NCBI RefSeq assembly: GCF_001509795.1 | Contig: NZ_LLZN01000113.1 | Coordinates: forward strand, 62,001-126,000 | Reading direction: 5' to 3' | DNA length: 64,000 nt | DNA from: Streptomyces sp. NRRL WC-3605 | GTDB taxonomy: Bacteria; Actinomycetota; Actinomycetes; Streptomycetales; Streptomycetaceae | In this document: in pieces, positions 18,248 to 28,408 of the stretch | Layout of the letters: every line of letters starts with the position of its first letter | Numbering within the stretch: position 1 is the first letter of the stretch | The notes under the pieces: generated by a model | What the model was told of the DNA's origin: nothing | What the model saw: only the letters and a program-made list of their open reading frames with translations | Database searches by the model: none | Position numbers and translations under genes: made by a program

Positions 18248-20862
18248 GGGGGGAGGGGTACGGCGGGCGGGCTGGGGACGATCAGCAGGGCTCCATGGAC
18301 ATCGAGGACCGGCACGGCACCGGCACCCGTGCCCCCGTGCACGCGGCGGCCGGCAGTCGGCTCGGGGCGTCCCACCCCCGGCAGGAGGGGCCGACGGATC
18401 TGCGGCTGGTGCCGCCCGCCCTGGCCGCCTGGGCCACGTCCGCGACGATGCTGGACGCCGCACCGGAATGGGTGACCGGCACGGCGGTCGGCTGCCTGCT
18501 TGCGGCGGGCGTCCTGCTGACCCTGCGGGTGGGCCGGAGGCACGGCCGGACTCCGGGCGGGGTGCCGGGCCGGTCGCGCTGGCCGCGCGTCACGGTCGCC
18601 GCCGTCCTGCTCTGTGTCGCCGCGGCAGCCGTCTCCGCCGGGCTGCACGGAGCCGATCTGCGGCGCGGGCCGCTGCCGGGGCTCGCCGAGCGGTACGCCA
18701 CGGTGATCGCCGAGGCGGAGGTCACTTCCGATCCCCGGCTCTTCCGGCCCAAGGCGCGAGGCCCGGCACCGGCGCCGACCGCCGTGCTGTTCGACGCGGA
18801 CGTACGGCGCGTGGAGACGCGGGACGGCACGGCCGTGGTGACCCGGACACCGGTCCTGATGGTGGTCGGCGTCGAGCGCCGGACCCCGCCCTCCACAGGC
18901 TCGCGGCCGCGCGGCACCGCGGTGGACCGTCCCTCCCCCTGGCTTGCCCTGCTGCCGTCCACCCGGGTGCGGGTGACGGCCCGTGTCGTGCCGCCGTCGG
19001 AGAGCGGTGACATCGCGGCCGTGCTGCGGGTGCGGGACCCCGCGGTGCCGGAGGTCGTGGGGGAGCCGTCGGCGGCCCAGCGGCTGGCGGGGCGGTTGCG
19101 GGCGGGGCTGCGGGAGGCGACCGACGGGCTGCCCGCCGACGCCCGTGCCCTGCTGCCCGGGCTCGTCGTGGGGGACACCGCGCGGATCACCCCGGAGTTG
19201 GACGAGGCGTTCAAGGAGACCGACCTGGCCCACACACTGGCGGCGTCCGGGAGCAACCTCACGATCATCCTCGTCCTGCTCGTCGGCCCACCCGGACTCG
19301 CCCAGCGTGCCGAGCGCCGAGGGCTCGCACCCCGCCTCGGCCTTCCCCTTCGGACGACCGCGCTGCTCGGCGGGGCGCTCACCCTCGGATTCGTCGTCGT
19401 GTGCCGGCCCGATCCGAGCGTGCTGCGGGCCGCGGCCTGCGGGGCGGTGACCCTGCTCGCCCTGGCCACCGGGCGCCGCCGGTCGCTGATCCCGGCGCTC
19501 GCGACGGCCGTGCTGCTGCTGGTGCTGTACGACCCGTGGCTGTCCCGCAGTTACGGCTTCCTGCTCTCCGTCCTGGCCACCGGGGCCCTGCTCACCCTCG
19601 CGCCCCGCTGGAGCACGGCCCTGCGCAGACGCCGGGTCCCGCCGCGGCTCGCCGAGGCGCTGGCCGCCGCTGCCGCCGCGCAGGCGCTGTGCGCGCCGGT
19701 CGTGGTGGTGCTGTCGGCACGGGTGAGCCTGGTGGCGGTGCCCTGCAACCTGCTCGCGGAGTTCGCGATCGCCCCGGCGACGGTGCTGGGGTTCGCGGCG
19801 CTGGCCGCGGCGCCGTGGGCGATGCCGGGGGCGAAGGCGCTCGCCTGGTGCGCGGGGTGGCCCGCCGGGTGGATCGCGGACGTCGCCCGGACCGGTGCCG
19901 CGCTGCCCGGTGCGGGCGTGGACTGGCCGGGCAGCTGGACGGGGGCGGCGCTGCTCGCCCTGGCCACGGTGGCGGTGCTGCTCGCGGGGCGCCGGCTGCT
20001 GCGGCACCCGTGGTGGTGCGGGGCGTTCGGGGTGCTGCTGGTGCTGGCCGTGGTGCAGCCGCCACCGCTGACCCGGGTGGTCACGGGGTGGCCGCCGCCG
20101 GGGTGGCGGTTCGTGATGTGCGACGTCGGGCAGGGCGACGCGACGGTGCTCGCGGCGGGCGAGGGGACGGGGGTGGTCGTGGACGCGGGACCCGACCCGG
20201 TGCTGGCCGACCGGTGCCTGCGCACCCTCGGCATCACGCGCATTCCGCTGGTCGTCCTGACGCACTTCCACGCCGACCACGTGGCGGGCCTGCCCGGCGT
20301 CCTGCGGGGCCGGCAGGTCGGGGCGATCGAGACGACGGGCCATCAGGAACCGGCGGACCAGGCGGAGTTCGTCCGGCGGGAGGCGGCGGCGCGGGGCGTC
20401 CCGGTGACACGGGCCACCGCCGGGGAGGAGCGCCGCACCGGCGGCCTGAGCTGGCGCGTGGTGTGGCCGCCACCGGCTCCGGCGATGACCCCGGAAGGGC
20501 CGAACGACGCGAGCGTCACGCTGCTCGTCCGGTCGGCGGGCCTGCGGCTGCTGCTGCTCGGCGACCTCGAACCCCCGGCCCAGCGCGCCCTGTCGAGATC
20601 GCCGGCCGGGGCCCTGCTGGGCGGGGTGGACGTGCTGAAGGTGGCGCACCACGGCTCCGCGTACCAGGATCCGGGGCTGTTGCGCCGGGTGGCGCCGCGG
20701 CTGGCGCTCATCTCCGCGGGCGTGGACAACCCGTACGGGCATCCCGCCCCCGGGACGGTCGCGGCGCTGCGGGCCCAGGGCGCGGTGGTGCTGAGCACGG
20801 ACCGGGACGGGGCGCTGGCGGTGACCGGTGAGGGTGCGGAGCTGGCCGTGGCGGGAGACTGA
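18244..20862 (+). CDS. comEC: ComEC/Rec2-type DNA channel protein with MBL domain
   Basis: The 872-aa membrane protein has N-terminal helices, an OB-like DUF4131 region and the multi-helix competence domain (ASGSNLTIIL, YDPWLSRSYGFLLSVLATGAL). A C-terminal metallo-beta-lactamase domain (DVGQGDA, THFHADHVAG, KVAHHGS) follows. ComEC forms the inner-membrane DNA channel and its MBL domain may degrade one strand. It is coupled to comEA through a 4-nt overlap. The extension before MDIEDRHGTG is poorly conserved in character. Confidence 0.9.
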   Translation: MRGEGYGGRAGDDQQGSMDIEDRHGTGTRAPVHAAAGSRLGASHPRQEGPTDLRLVPPALAAWATSATMLDAAPEWVTGTAVGCLLAAGVLLTLRVGRRHGRTPGGVPGRSRWPRVTVAAVLLCVAAAAVSAGLHGADLRRGPLPGLAERYATVIAEAEVTSDPRLFRPKARGPAPAPTAVLFDADVRRVETRDGTAVVTRTPVLMVVGVERRTPPSTGSRPRGTAVDRPSPWLALLPSTRVRVTARVVPPSESGDIAAVLRVRDPAVPEVVGEPSAAQRLAGRLRAGLREATDGLPADARALLPGLVVGDTARITPELDEAFKETDLAHTLAASGSNLTIILVLLVGPPGLAQRAERRGLAPRLGLPLRTTALLGGALTLGFVVVCRPDPSVLRAAACGAVTLLALATGRRRSLIPALATAVLLLVLYDPWLSRSYGFLLSVLATGALLTLAPRWSTALRRRRVPPRLAEALAAAAAAQALCAPVVVVLSARVSLVAVPCNLLAEFAIAPATVLGFAALAAAPWAMPGAKALAWCAGWPAGWIADVARTGAALPGAGVDWPGSWTGAALLALATVAVLLAGRRLLRHPWWCGAFGVLLVLAVVQPPPLTRVVTGWPPPGWRFVMCDVGQGDATVLAAGEGTGVVVDAGPDPVLADRCLRTLGITRIPLVVLTHFHADHVAGLPGVLRGRQVGAIETTGHQEPADQAEFVRREAAARGVPVTRATAGEERRTGGLSWRVVWPPPAPAMTPEGPNDASVTLLVRSAGLRLLLLGDLEPPAQRALSRSPAGALLGGVDVLKVAHHGSAYQDPGLLRRVAPRLALISAGVDNPYGHPAPGTVAALRAQGAVVLSTDRDGALAVTGEGAELAVAGD

Positions 20863-20866
20863 GGGC

Positions 20867-21730
20867 ATGGATTCCGTGGAGATCGATGCCTACCTGAGCC
20901 GTCTCGGTGCCGAGCGCCCCGTCCGGCCCACCGCCGAGGCCCTGCGCGAGCTGCATCTGCGCCATCTGCGCACCGTGCCCTTCGAGAACCTGTCGATCCA
21001 TCTCGGCGAGGAGATCGTCCTGGAGGAGAAGCGGCTGCTGGACAAGGTGGTGGGGGCCGGGCGCGGCGGGTTCTGCTACGAACTCAACGGCGTGTTCGGG
21101 GCGTTGCTCGGCGCACTCGGCTTCGAGGTGACGCTGCTCGCGGCGCGCGTGCACGGCAAGGAGCGGAAGCTCGGCATCCCCTACGACCACATGGCGCTGA
21201 AGGTCGGGACGGCGGACGGCGGCAGCTGGCTGGCGGACGTCGGCTTCGGGGCGCACAGCCACCATCCGCTCGCGCTCGACGTCCGCGACGAGCAGGCGGA
21301 CCCGGCGGGGGTGTTCCGGATCACCGAGGCCGGGCCTGACGCGGCGGGGGTGCGCGGCGGGGACGTGACGGCGGGGGGAGGCGAGGCGGGGGCCGGCCAG
21401 GCGGCCGACCTGGAGGTCGCCATGGACGGCAGGCCGGAGTACCGGCTGGAACGGCGGCCGCGGGTGCTCGCGGACTTCGTGTCCGGCGCGTGGTGGCACA
21501 GCACCTCGCTCCAGTCGCACTTCACGCAGTCGCTGGTGTGCTCACGGGTCACGGAGGAGGGAGGGCGGATCACGCTCAGCGGCCGCACGTTCAAGGAGAC
21601 GGCGGCCGACGGCAGCCGCGAGGAGCGCGAATTGGGCACGGACGAGGAGGTGCTGGAGGTCTACCGGCAGCGGTTCGGCATCGTCCTGGACCGGGTGCCG
21701 GCGGTCCGCGGGGCCGGCGGGAACGGGTGA
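20867..21730 (+). CDS. Arylamine N-acetyltransferase
   Basis: The 287-aa enzyme has the full catalytic triad: Cys70 in RGGFCYELN, His108 in YDHMAL and Asp124 in LADVGFG. It transfers acetyl from acetyl-CoA to arylamines and hydrazines. NAT-fold enzymes also close amide bonds in some antibiotic pathways, but no such cluster is nearby. An acidic/Gly-rich insertion at about residues 155-185 is unusual for the family. The start is 5 nt after the comEC stop, so it is likely in the same operon. Confidence 0.9.
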   Translation: MDSVEIDAYLSRLGAERPVRPTAEALRELHLRHLRTVPFENLSIHLGEEIVLEEKRLLDKVVGAGRGGFCYELNGVFGALLGALGFEVTLLAARVHGKERKLGIPYDHMALKVGTADGGSWLADVGFGAHSHHPLALDVRDEQADPAGVFRITEAGPDAAGVRGGDVTAGGGEAGAGQAADLEVAMDGRPEYRLERRPRVLADFVSGAWWHSTSLQSHFTQSLVCSRVTEEGGRITLSGRTFKETAADGSREERELGTDEEVLEVYRQRFGIVLDRVPAVRGAGGNG

Positions 21731-21812
21731 CGGCGCCCCACGGTCACGAGCCCCCCGGGCGCGCACCCGGGGCCCCCGCCTCCTGCCCTCCCCGGTGCCG
21801 GAGAATTGGCCC

Positions 21813-22058
21813 GTGAGTGATGTGAGACATGTGCTGGTGCTGCCCGACCGCGACGCGGCCGAGGAGGCCGCCGAGGCGCTGCGGGAGCGGTTCGGCATCG
21901 AGGAGGAGCCGCACCTGGTGCGGGACGCCCTGGCCGGGGAGGACGACGCCGAGGACGCGCAGTGGCTGCTGGTGCTGCGCGACGAGCGGGAGCGCCTCGA
22001 CCCCGAGGAGCTCGACGCGTTCGCGGGGGAGTGGGAGGGCTGGCGCGAGGAGCCGTGA
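21813..22058 (+). CDS. Small acidic hypothetical protein, 81 aa
   Basis: From GTG 21813 the product begins VSDVRHVLVLPDRDAAEEAA. It is rich in Glu, Asp and Arg and ends EWEGWREEP. No family is recognised. The fold is probably alpha/beta: an initial beta strand, then amphipathic helices. GAGAAT (21801-21806) lies 6 nt upstream and there is no ribosome binding site, in line with other leaderless starts nearby. holA follows after 58 bp. Confidence 0.65.
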   Translation: MSDVRHVLVLPDRDAAEEAAEALRERFGIEEEPHLVRDALAGEDDAEDAQWLLVLRDERERLDPEELDAFAGEWEGWREEP

Positions 22059-22116
22059 CCCGCACGGCCGCGCGGGCGGCTCCGGGCGCCGGCCGTCGTT
22101 GTCGTACCCCCGTGCC

Positions 22117-23118
22117 ATGCTGTACGCGATGGCCAGGAAGACTGCGAACGACGATCCCCTCGCCCCCGTGACCCTCGCCGTGGGTCAGGAGGAGCTGCTG
22201 CTCGACCGTGCCGTGCGGGAGGTGGTGGTCGCCGCGCGGGCCGCCGACGCCGACACGGACGTACGGGACCTCACCGCCGACCAGGTGCAGCCGGGCACGC
22301 TGGCTGAGCTGACCAGCCCGTCGCTGTTCGCGGAGCGCAAGGTCGTCGTCGTGCGGAACGCGCAGGACCTGTCGGCGGACACCGTCAAGGACGTCACGTC
22401 GTATCTGGGGTCTCCCGCCGAGGAGATCACGCTGGTGCTGCTGCACGCCGGTGGGGCCAAGGGCAAGAAGCTGCTCGACGCCGCCCGCAAGGCGGGGGCG
22501 CGTGAGGTGGCCTGCCCGAAGATGACCAAGCCGGCGGACCGGCTGGCGTTCGTCCGGCAGGAGTTCCGGGCCACCGGCAGGTCGGCCACGCCCGAGGCGT
22601 GCCAGGCCCTGGTCGACTCCATCGGCAGCGATCTGCGGGAGCTGGCGTCGGCGGTGAGTCAGCTGGTCGCGGACGTCGAGGGCACCATCGACGAGGCCGT
22701 CGTCGGGCGCTACTACACGGGCCGCGCCGAGGCGTCGAGTTTCACCGTCGCCGACCGGGCCGTGGAGGGCCGGGCGGCGGAGGCGCTGGAGGCGCTGCGC
22801 TGGTCGCTGTCGACCGGGGTCGCGCCCGTCCTGATCACCAGTGCGCTCGCGCAGGGTGTGCGGGCCATCGGCAAGCTGTCGTCCGCCCGTGGTGGTCGGC
22901 CCGCCGATCTGGCCCGTGAACTGGGCATGCCGCCCTGGAAGATCGACCGGGTGCGTCAGCAGATGCGGGGCTGGACGCCCGACGGTGTGGCGATCGCGCT
23001 GCGGGCGGTCGCCGAGGCCGACGCCGGGGTGAAGGGTGGCGGGGACGACCCGGAGTACGCCCTGGAGAAGGCGGTCGTGACGATCGCCCGGGCCGCCCGC
23101 TCCCGAGGTCGCGCCTGA
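22117..23118 (+). CDS. holA: DNA polymerase III subunit delta
   Basis: The 333-aa protein has the HolA fold: an N-terminal domain beginning PVTLAVGQEELLLDRAV, the region SPSLFAERKVVVVRNAQ, then the helical C-terminal domain ending EYALEKAVVTIAR. Delta opens the beta clamp within the clamp-loader complex. ATG 22117 has TACCCC 6 nt upstream; ATG 22129 (MARKTAND) is an alternative start. Confidence 0.9.
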   Translation: MLYAMARKTANDDPLAPVTLAVGQEELLLDRAVREVVVAARAADADTDVRDLTADQVQPGTLAELTSPSLFAERKVVVVRNAQDLSADTVKDVTSYLGSPAEEITLVLLHAGGAKGKKLLDAARKAGAREVACPKMTKPADRLAFVRQEFRATGRSATPEACQALVDSIGSDLRELASAVSQLVADVEGTIDEAVVGRYYTGRAEASSFTVADRAVEGRAAEALEALRWSLSTGVAPVLITSALAQGVRAIGKLSSARGGRPADLARELGMPPWKIDRVRQQMRGWTPDGVAIALRAVAEADAGVKGGGDDPEYALEKAVVTIARAARSRGRA

Positions 23119-23235
23119 CGCCCACCGCTCGCCCTTCTCCTCCGAGGAACACGCGTCCGAACGACAGGCGTCACCGGGGCGAGGAGAATCGGGTGTATCA
23201 GCTGTTGTCGCCCTACGCGAAAGGTGGCGATCACG

Positions 23236-23631
23236 ATGGCTGAGCATCCGCACGCGGCTCTCGTCCGTGAGGGGTACGCGGCGTTCCAGCGCGGGGACAT
23301 GGAGACCCTGCGCGGCATGATGACCGGGGACTGCACCAACCATGTGCCCGGTTCGCACGCGCTATCCGGGGACCACAAGGGGCTCGACGCGATCTTCGAC
23401 TACTACGGCCGGCTGAGGTCGGAGACCGGCGGATCGTTCCGGGTGGAGCTGAGGGACGTGTTCGTCGACGGACGAGGGCACGCCGTGTCCGCGCACCACT
23501 TCACCGCCGACCGGGGCGGCAAGCACATCGACCAGAACGGATGCATCGTCTTCCGGATCGTCGGAGAGAAGATCACCGACCTCGACGAGTGCGTCGCGGA
23601 CATCGACATGGCCGACGACTTCTGGGGCTGA
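23236..23631 (+). CDS. NTF2/SnoaL-like protein
   Basis: The 131-aa product begins AEHPHAALVREGYAAFQRGD. It has the helix-then-cone pattern of the NTF2-like superfamily: an initial amphipathic helix, MTGDCTNHVPGSHALSG, then strands including VELRDVFVDGRGHAV and ending in an acidic DECVADIDMADDFWG. Such proteins are isomerases, dehydratases or ligand binders. No catalytic dyad can be assigned with confidence. The start has AAGG about 11 nt upstream. Confidence 0.8.
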   Translation: MAEHPHAALVREGYAAFQRGDMETLRGMMTGDCTNHVPGSHALSGDHKGLDAIFDYYGRLRSETGGSFRVELRDVFVDGRGHAVSAHHFTADRGGKHIDQNGCIVFRIVGEKITDLDECVADIDMADDFWG

Positions 23632-23639
23632 CCGCTTGG

Positions 23640-23722
23640 AGAAGGCCGACCCGCTCCGAGGAAGCCGACCCGCTCCGGGGGGCGACGCACTCCGAGGAAG
23701 CCGACCCACTCCGAAGAGCCGC
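23640..23722 (+). repeat. Imperfect tandem repeats downstream of the NTF2-like gene
   Basis: Variants of GAGGAAGCCGACCCGCTCCG recur about four times with short insertions. They lie in non-coding DNA between two convergent genes, next to the rpsT terminator, and look like slippage-derived sequence. Confidence 0.6.
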
Positions 23723-23734
23723 CCCCCTGGCATG

Positions 23735-23785
23735 CCGAAGGCCCCGCCGCCCGCCCTGGGGAAGGGTGGGCGCCGGGGCCTTCGG
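23735..23785. terminator. Bidirectional terminator between the NTF2-like gene and rpsT
   Basis: CCGAAGGCCCCG (23735-23746) pairs perfectly with CGGGGCCTTCGG (23774-23785), and the inner sequence can pair further (CGCCC with GGGCG). It lies between convergent genes and can serve both. Confidence 0.75.
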
Positions 23786-23908
23786 ATCGAGCTGCTGGAT
23801 CCGCACCCGCGTGGCGAACGCAGGCCGCGTGCGGATCCGGGGGTGCCGGACGGGAGCGGATGAGAGAGGGCCCGCTCGATTCCCTCCGGCGGTCAGATCA
23901 GAGAGGTG

Positions 23909-24175
23909 TCAGCCCTTGAGGGTCGCGACCTTCGAAGCAAGCGCCGACTTCTTGTTGGCGGCCTGGTTCTTGTGGATGACGCCCTTGGAGACGGCCTTGT
24001 CGAGCTGACGCGCGGCAGCGCGCTGGTACTCGGTGGCCTTCTCGACGTCACCCGCGGCAGCGGCCTCGCGGGCCTTGCGGATCGCGGTCTTCAGGGAGGA
24101 CTTGACGGCCTTGTTGCGCAGCCGGGCCTTCTCGTTGGTCTTGATCCGCTTGATCTGGGACTTGATGTTCGCCAC
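23909..24175 (-). CDS. rpsT: 30S ribosomal protein S20
   Basis: The 88-aa basic protein ([26 protein letters not shown] onward in the S20 pattern) has the expected all-helical, Lys/Arg/Ala-rich composition. It contains the conserved [17 protein letters not shown] end. S20 binds 16S rRNA early in 30S assembly. It diverges from lepA with about 240 bp of regulatory DNA between them. Confidence 0.97.
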   Translation of the reverse strand: MANIKSQIKRIKTNEKARLRNKAVKSSLKTAIRKAREAAAAGDVEKATEYQRAAARQLDKAVSKGVIHKNQAANKKSALASKVATLKG

Positions 24176-24414
24176 GAATGAGCCTTTTCAGGTTCAGGCA
24201 CGGGCCAGGAGCCTCCCGAAGCGGAGACCGGTCCCGTGCCAGGTGATTTCTTGAAGGTGTGCCTCGCGCTGAGAGGGCATGAGACACAGCCACCCAGGCT
24301 ACCAGTGGGCCGAAGAATGGCCCAAACCCGCTCCAGGTCGCCGCCCATGGGACCATGGAACCTACGTATCGATCCGACCCGAGGCATAAGGCGCCTCAAG
24401 AGACAGGACCCTGC

Positions 24415-26283
24415 GTGCCCGCGACCCCTAACAATGTGCCCGAGCCGAGCCGTACCGACCCGGCTCTGATCCGCAATTTCTGCATCATCGCGCACATCGA
24501 CCACGGCAAGTCCACACTCGCCGACCGGATGCTCCAGCTGACCGGTGTGGTCGAGCAGCGGCAGATGCGTGCTCAGTACCTCGACCGGATGGACATCGAG
24601 CGCGAGCGCGGCATCACGATCAAGTCCCAGGCGGTGCGTCTGCCGTGGGCTCCCACCCACGAACCCGGCAACACGCACATCCTCAACATGATCGACACCC
24701 CGGGGCACGTCGACTTCACCTACGAGGTCTCGCGGTCGCTCGCCGCCTGCGAGGGGACCATCCTCCTCGTCGACGCAGCCCAGGGCATCGAGGCGCAGAC
24801 CCTCGCCAACCTCTACCTGGCGATGGAGAACGACCTCACGATCATCCCCGTGCTGAACAAGATCGACCTGCCGGCCGCGCAGCCCGAGAAGTTCGCCGAG
24901 GAGCTCGCCAACCTGGTCGGCTGCGACCCCGACGACGTGCTCCGGGTCTCCGCGAAGACCGGCGTCGGCGTCGACGCGCTGCTCGACAAGGTGGTCAAGG
25001 AGGTCCCGGCGCCGGTCGGTGTCGCGGACGCCCCCGCCCGCGCGATGATCTTCGACTCGGTCTACGACTCCTACCGCGGTGTCGTGACGTACGTCCGTGT
25101 CATCGACGGCCAGCTCAACAAGCGCGAGCGCATCAGGATGATGTCGACCGGCGCCACCCACGAGCTGCTGGAGATCGGGACGAACTCGCCCGAGATGCTC
25201 GGGGCCGACGGCCTGGGCGTCGGTGAGGTGGGCTACCTCATCACCGGTGTGAAGGACGTCCGCCAGTCCAAGGTCGGTGACACCGTCACCAGCCAGCAGA
25301 AGGGGGCCACGGAGGCGCTCGGGGGCTACAAGGACCCCAAGCCCATGGTCTTCTCCGGCCTGTACCCGCTGGACGGCTCGGACTACCCGGAGCTGCGCGA
25401 GGCCCTGGACAAGCTCCAGCTCAACGACGCCGCCCTGGTCTACGAGCCGGAGACCTCGGCCGCCCTCGGCTTCGGTTTCCGCGTCGGCTTCCTCGGGCTG
25501 CTGCACCTGGACGTGATCCGGGAGCGGCTGGAGCGCGAGTTCGGCCTCGACCTGATCGCCACCGCGCCGAACGTGGTCTACCGGGTGGTGATGGAGGACG
25601 GCACCGAGCACACCGTCACCAACCCGAGCGAGTTCCCCGAGGGCAAGATCAACGAGGTGTACGAGCCGGTCGTACGCGCCACGATCCTCGCGCCGACCGA
25701 GTTCATCGGCTCGATCATGGAGCTGTGCCAGACCCGGCGCGGCACCCTGCTCGGCATGGACTACCTATCCGAGGACCGCGTCGAGATCCGCTACACGCTC
25801 CCGCTCGCCGAGATCGTCTTCGACTTCTTCGACCAGCTGAAGTCCAAGACGCGCGGCTACGCGTCCCTGGACTACGAGCCCACCGGCGAGCAGACGTCCA
25901 GCCTGGTCAAGGTCGACATCCTGCTGCACGGCGACAAGGTGGACGCCTTCTCGGCGATCACCCACAAGGACGCCGCGTACGCGTACGGGGTGCGGCTCGT
26001 CGCCAAGCTGCGCGAGCTGATCCCGCGGCAGGCATTCGAGGTGCCGATCCAGGCCGCCATCGGCTCCCGGGTGATCGCCCGCGAGACGATCCGCGCCATC
26101 CGCAAGGACGTTCTCGCCAAGTGCTACGGCGGTGACATCTCCCGGAAGCGCAAGCTGCTGGAGAAGCAGAAGGAAGGCAAGAAGCGGATGAAGATGGTGG
26201 GTTCCGTGGAGGTTCCCCAGGAAGCCTTCATCGCGGTGCTGAGCAGCGATGACAGCGCGGGGTCGGGCAAGGGCAAGAAGTGA
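24415..26283 (+). CDS. lepA: Elongation factor 4 (LepA)
   Basis: The 622-aa GTPase has G1 AHIDHGKS, G2 RGITIKSQ, G3 DTPGHVDF and G4 NKIDLP. The LepA-specific C-terminal domain ends with [16 protein letters not shown]. It acts on stalled or incorrectly translocated ribosomes. GTG 24415 ([12 protein letters not shown]) was chosen: AGGA lies 6 nt upstream and homologues begin here, while a frame extends 20 codons further upstream. Confidence 0.95.
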   Translation: MPATPNNVPEPSRTDPALIRNFCIIAHIDHGKSTLADRMLQLTGVVEQRQMRAQYLDRMDIERERGITIKSQAVRLPWAPTHEPGNTHILNMIDTPGHVDFTYEVSRSLAACEGTILLVDAAQGIEAQTLANLYLAMENDLTIIPVLNKIDLPAAQPEKFAEELANLVGCDPDDVLRVSAKTGVGVDALLDKVVKEVPAPVGVADAPARAMIFDSVYDSYRGVVTYVRVIDGQLNKRERIRMMSTGATHELLEIGTNSPEMLGADGLGVGEVGYLITGVKDVRQSKVGDTVTSQQKGATEALGGYKDPKPMVFSGLYPLDGSDYPELREALDKLQLNDAALVYEPETSAALGFGFRVGFLGLLHLDVIRERLEREFGLDLIATAPNVVYRVVMEDGTEHTVTNPSEFPEGKINEVYEPVVRATILAPTEFIGSIMELCQTRRGTLLGMDYLSEDRVEIRYTLPLAEIVFDFFDQLKSKTRGYASLDYEPTGEQTSSLVKVDILLHGDKVDAFSAITHKDAAYAYGVRLVAKLRELIPRQAFEVPIQAAIGSRVIARETIRAIRKDVLAKCYGGDISRKRKLLEKQKEGKKRMKMVGSVEVPQEAFIAVLSSDDSAGSGKGKK

Positions 26284-26325
26284 CCACGGGTAACCCTGTG
26301 TGACCCGGCAAATCGCCGCATCGGG

Positions 26326-26358
26326 GGGTCCGTCGTGCGAAAGCGCGACGGACCCTTC
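26326..26358 (+). terminator. Terminator after lepA
   Basis: GGGTCCGTCG (26326-26335) pairs with CGACGGACCC (26346-26355), followed by TTCTGT. The stem is perfect. Confidence 0.8.
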
Positions 26359-26450
26359 TGTGTGCGGGTCGTGACCATTCGGAGGAAGTGACAGGGCGCA
26401 GGCTCTTACGCGGGGGGCTGTCGACCCTTAACCTGATGCCTGCTCGATAG

Positions 26451-26465
26451 TTACTCGCGAGTTAA
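26451..26465. promoter_or_regulatory. Palindromic operator upstream of the acyl-CoA ligase gene
   Basis: TTACTCGCGAGTTAA has a perfect 10-bp palindromic core (ACTCGCGAGT, 26453-26462) with near-symmetric flanks. It lies 58 bp before the start codon, in the likely promoter. A half site GCGAGT recurs at 26471. This shape is typical of TetR-family sites that control fatty-acid metabolism; which regulator binds is not known from the window. Confidence 0.6.
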
Positions 26466-26522
26466 ACAACGCGAGTCGAACGTGGAACCAGCCGCACCGT
26501 CGCGGGGCCCCCGGAGGATGTC

Positions 26523-28397
26523 GTGAGCGACACACAGACACTGATCGAGAACCGTCCGCCGAGCGTGGCGACCCTCTTTCTGGAGCGCGTGGCCGCCACG
26601 CCGGACGCCGAGGCGTACCGCTATCCCACACCGCCGGCATCCGGGGAGGGCCCGGACGACTGGAGGTCGCTGAGCTGGGCGCAGGCCGCCGAGCGCGTGC
26701 ACTCCATCGCGGCCGGCCTCATCGAGCTGGGTGTGCAGCCCGAGGAGCGGGTGGCGCTCGCCTCCTCCACGCGGATCGAGTGGATCCTCGCCGACCTGGG
26801 CATCATGTGCGCCGGCGCGGCCACCACCACCGTGTACCCGCAGACCAACGCCGAGGAGTCGGCGTTCATCCTCGCCGACTCCGACAGCCGGGTGCTGATC
26901 GCCGAGGACGCCGCGCAGGTCGCCAAGGCACGCGAGAAGCGCGCCGAACTGCCGCAGCTCCTCCAGGTGGTCGTGATCGACACGGCCGGTGTGGAGACCG
27001 ACGACTGGGTGATCGGCCTCGCCGAGCTGGAGGCCCGCGGCGCGGCCCGGCTGGAGAAGGAGCCCGGGCTGATCAAGCAGCGGGTCGGCGCGATCACCAA
27101 GGACCAGCTCGCCACCCTGATCTACACCTCCGGCACCACCGGCCGCCCCAAGGGCGTGCGCCTGCCGCACGACAACTGGTCGTACATGGCGAAGGCGATC
27201 GCCGCGACCGGCCTGGTCAGCGGGGACGACGTGCAGTACCTGTGGCTGCCGCTCGCGCACGTCTTCGGCAAGGTGCTCACCTCCGGCCAGATCGAGGTCG
27301 GGCACGTCACCGCCGTCGACGGCCGCGTGGACAAGATCATCGAGAACCTGCCGGTCGTGAAGCCGACCTACATGGCCGCCGTGCCGCGCATCTTCGAGAA
27401 GGTCTACAACGGGGTCGCCGCCAAGGCCCGCGCGGGCGGCGGGGCCAAGTACAAGATCTTCCAGTGGGCGGCCGGGGTCGCCCGCGAGTACGCGAAGGTC
27501 ACCCAGGACAACTTCCGGCGCACCGGCACCCACTCCGCCCCCTTCGGCCTGGCCACCAAGCACAAGGTCGCCGACACACTCGTGTACGCCAAGATCCGGG
27601 AGGCCTTCGGCGGCAACCTGCGCGCCTGCGTCTCGGGCAGCGCCGCGCTCGCCCCGGAGATCGGCTACTTCTTCGCCGGCGCCGGCATCCACATCCTGGA
27701 GGGCTACGGCCTCACCGAGTCCTCCGCCGCGTCCTTCGTGAACCCCGGCGAGGCCTACCGCACCGGCACGGTCGGCAAGCCGCTGCCCGGCACCGAGGTC
27801 CGGATCGCCGAGGACGGCGAGATCCTGCTGCGCGGTCCCGGCATCATGGAGGGCTATCACGGGCTGCCCGAGAAGACCGCCGAGGTCCTGGAGGCCGACG
27901 GCTGGTTCCACACCGGTGACATCGGCGAGCTGTCCCCGGACGGCTACCTGCGCATCACCGACCGCAAGAAGGACCTCATCAAGACGTCCGGCGGCAAGTA
28001 CATCGCGCCCGCCGAGGTCGAGGGCCAGTTCAAGGCCGTGTGCCCCTACGTCTCGAACATCCTGGTGCACGGCGCCGACCGGAACTTCTGCACCGCGCTG
28101 ATCGCGCTCGACGAGATCGCCCTGCAGGCGTGGGCCGAGGAGAACGGGCTCGCCGGCAAGCCGTACGCCGAGATCGTGGCCGCGCCGCAGACCGTCGCCA
28201 TGGTCGACGCCTACGTGCAGCAGCTCAACGCCGGGCTGCAGAAGTGGCAGACGATCAAGAAGTTCCGGCTGCTGCCGCGCGACCTCGACGTGGAGCACGG
28301 CGAGATCACGCCGAGCCTGAAGCTGAAGCGCCCCGTCGTGGAGCGCGAGTACAAGGACCTCATCGAGGAGATGTACGCGGGGACGCGGGAGGCCTGA
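26523..28397 (+). CDS. Long-chain fatty-acid--CoA ligase (AMP-binding)
   Basis: The 624-aa adenylate-forming enzyme has the P-loop YTSGTTGRPKG, the motif GYGLTESSA, the hinge region TGDIGELSPDGYLRITDRKKDLIKTSGGKYIAP and the catalytic Lys late in the C-terminal domain. It activates fatty acids to acyl-AMP and then acyl-CoA. It resembles the FadD15 type of actinobacteria. GTG 26523 follows GGAGG (26513-26517) by 5 nt. A palindrome overlaps its promoter region. Confidence 0.9.
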   Translation: MSDTQTLIENRPPSVATLFLERVAATPDAEAYRYPTPPASGEGPDDWRSLSWAQAAERVHSIAAGLIELGVQPEERVALASSTRIEWILADLGIMCAGAATTTVYPQTNAEESAFILADSDSRVLIAEDAAQVAKAREKRAELPQLLQVVVIDTAGVETDDWVIGLAELEARGAARLEKEPGLIKQRVGAITKDQLATLIYTSGTTGRPKGVRLPHDNWSYMAKAIAATGLVSGDDVQYLWLPLAHVFGKVLTSGQIEVGHVTAVDGRVDKIIENLPVVKPTYMAAVPRIFEKVYNGVAAKARAGGGAKYKIFQWAAGVAREYAKVTQDNFRRTGTHSAPFGLATKHKVADTLVYAKIREAFGGNLRACVSGSAALAPEIGYFFAGAGIHILEGYGLTESSAASFVNPGEAYRTGTVGKPLPGTEVRIAEDGEILLRGPGIMEGYHGLPEKTAEVLEADGWFHTGDIGELSPDGYLRITDRKKDLIKTSGGKYIAPAEVEGQFKAVCPYVSNILVHGADRNFCTALIALDEIALQAWAEENGLAGKPYAEIVAAPQTVAMVDAYVQQLNAGLQKWQTIKKFRLLPRDLDVEHGEITPSLKLKRPVVEREYKDLIEEMYAGTREA

Positions 28398-28408
28398 CCC
28401 TTCCCGCG

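Noticed and set aside
17284..20868. Very long minus-strand frame opposite comEA/comEC
   Set aside because: High G+C codon bias on the plus strand creates a stop-free antisense frame. The product is Arg/Gly/Pro-rich with no domain, while the plus strand has clear ComEA and ComEC motifs.
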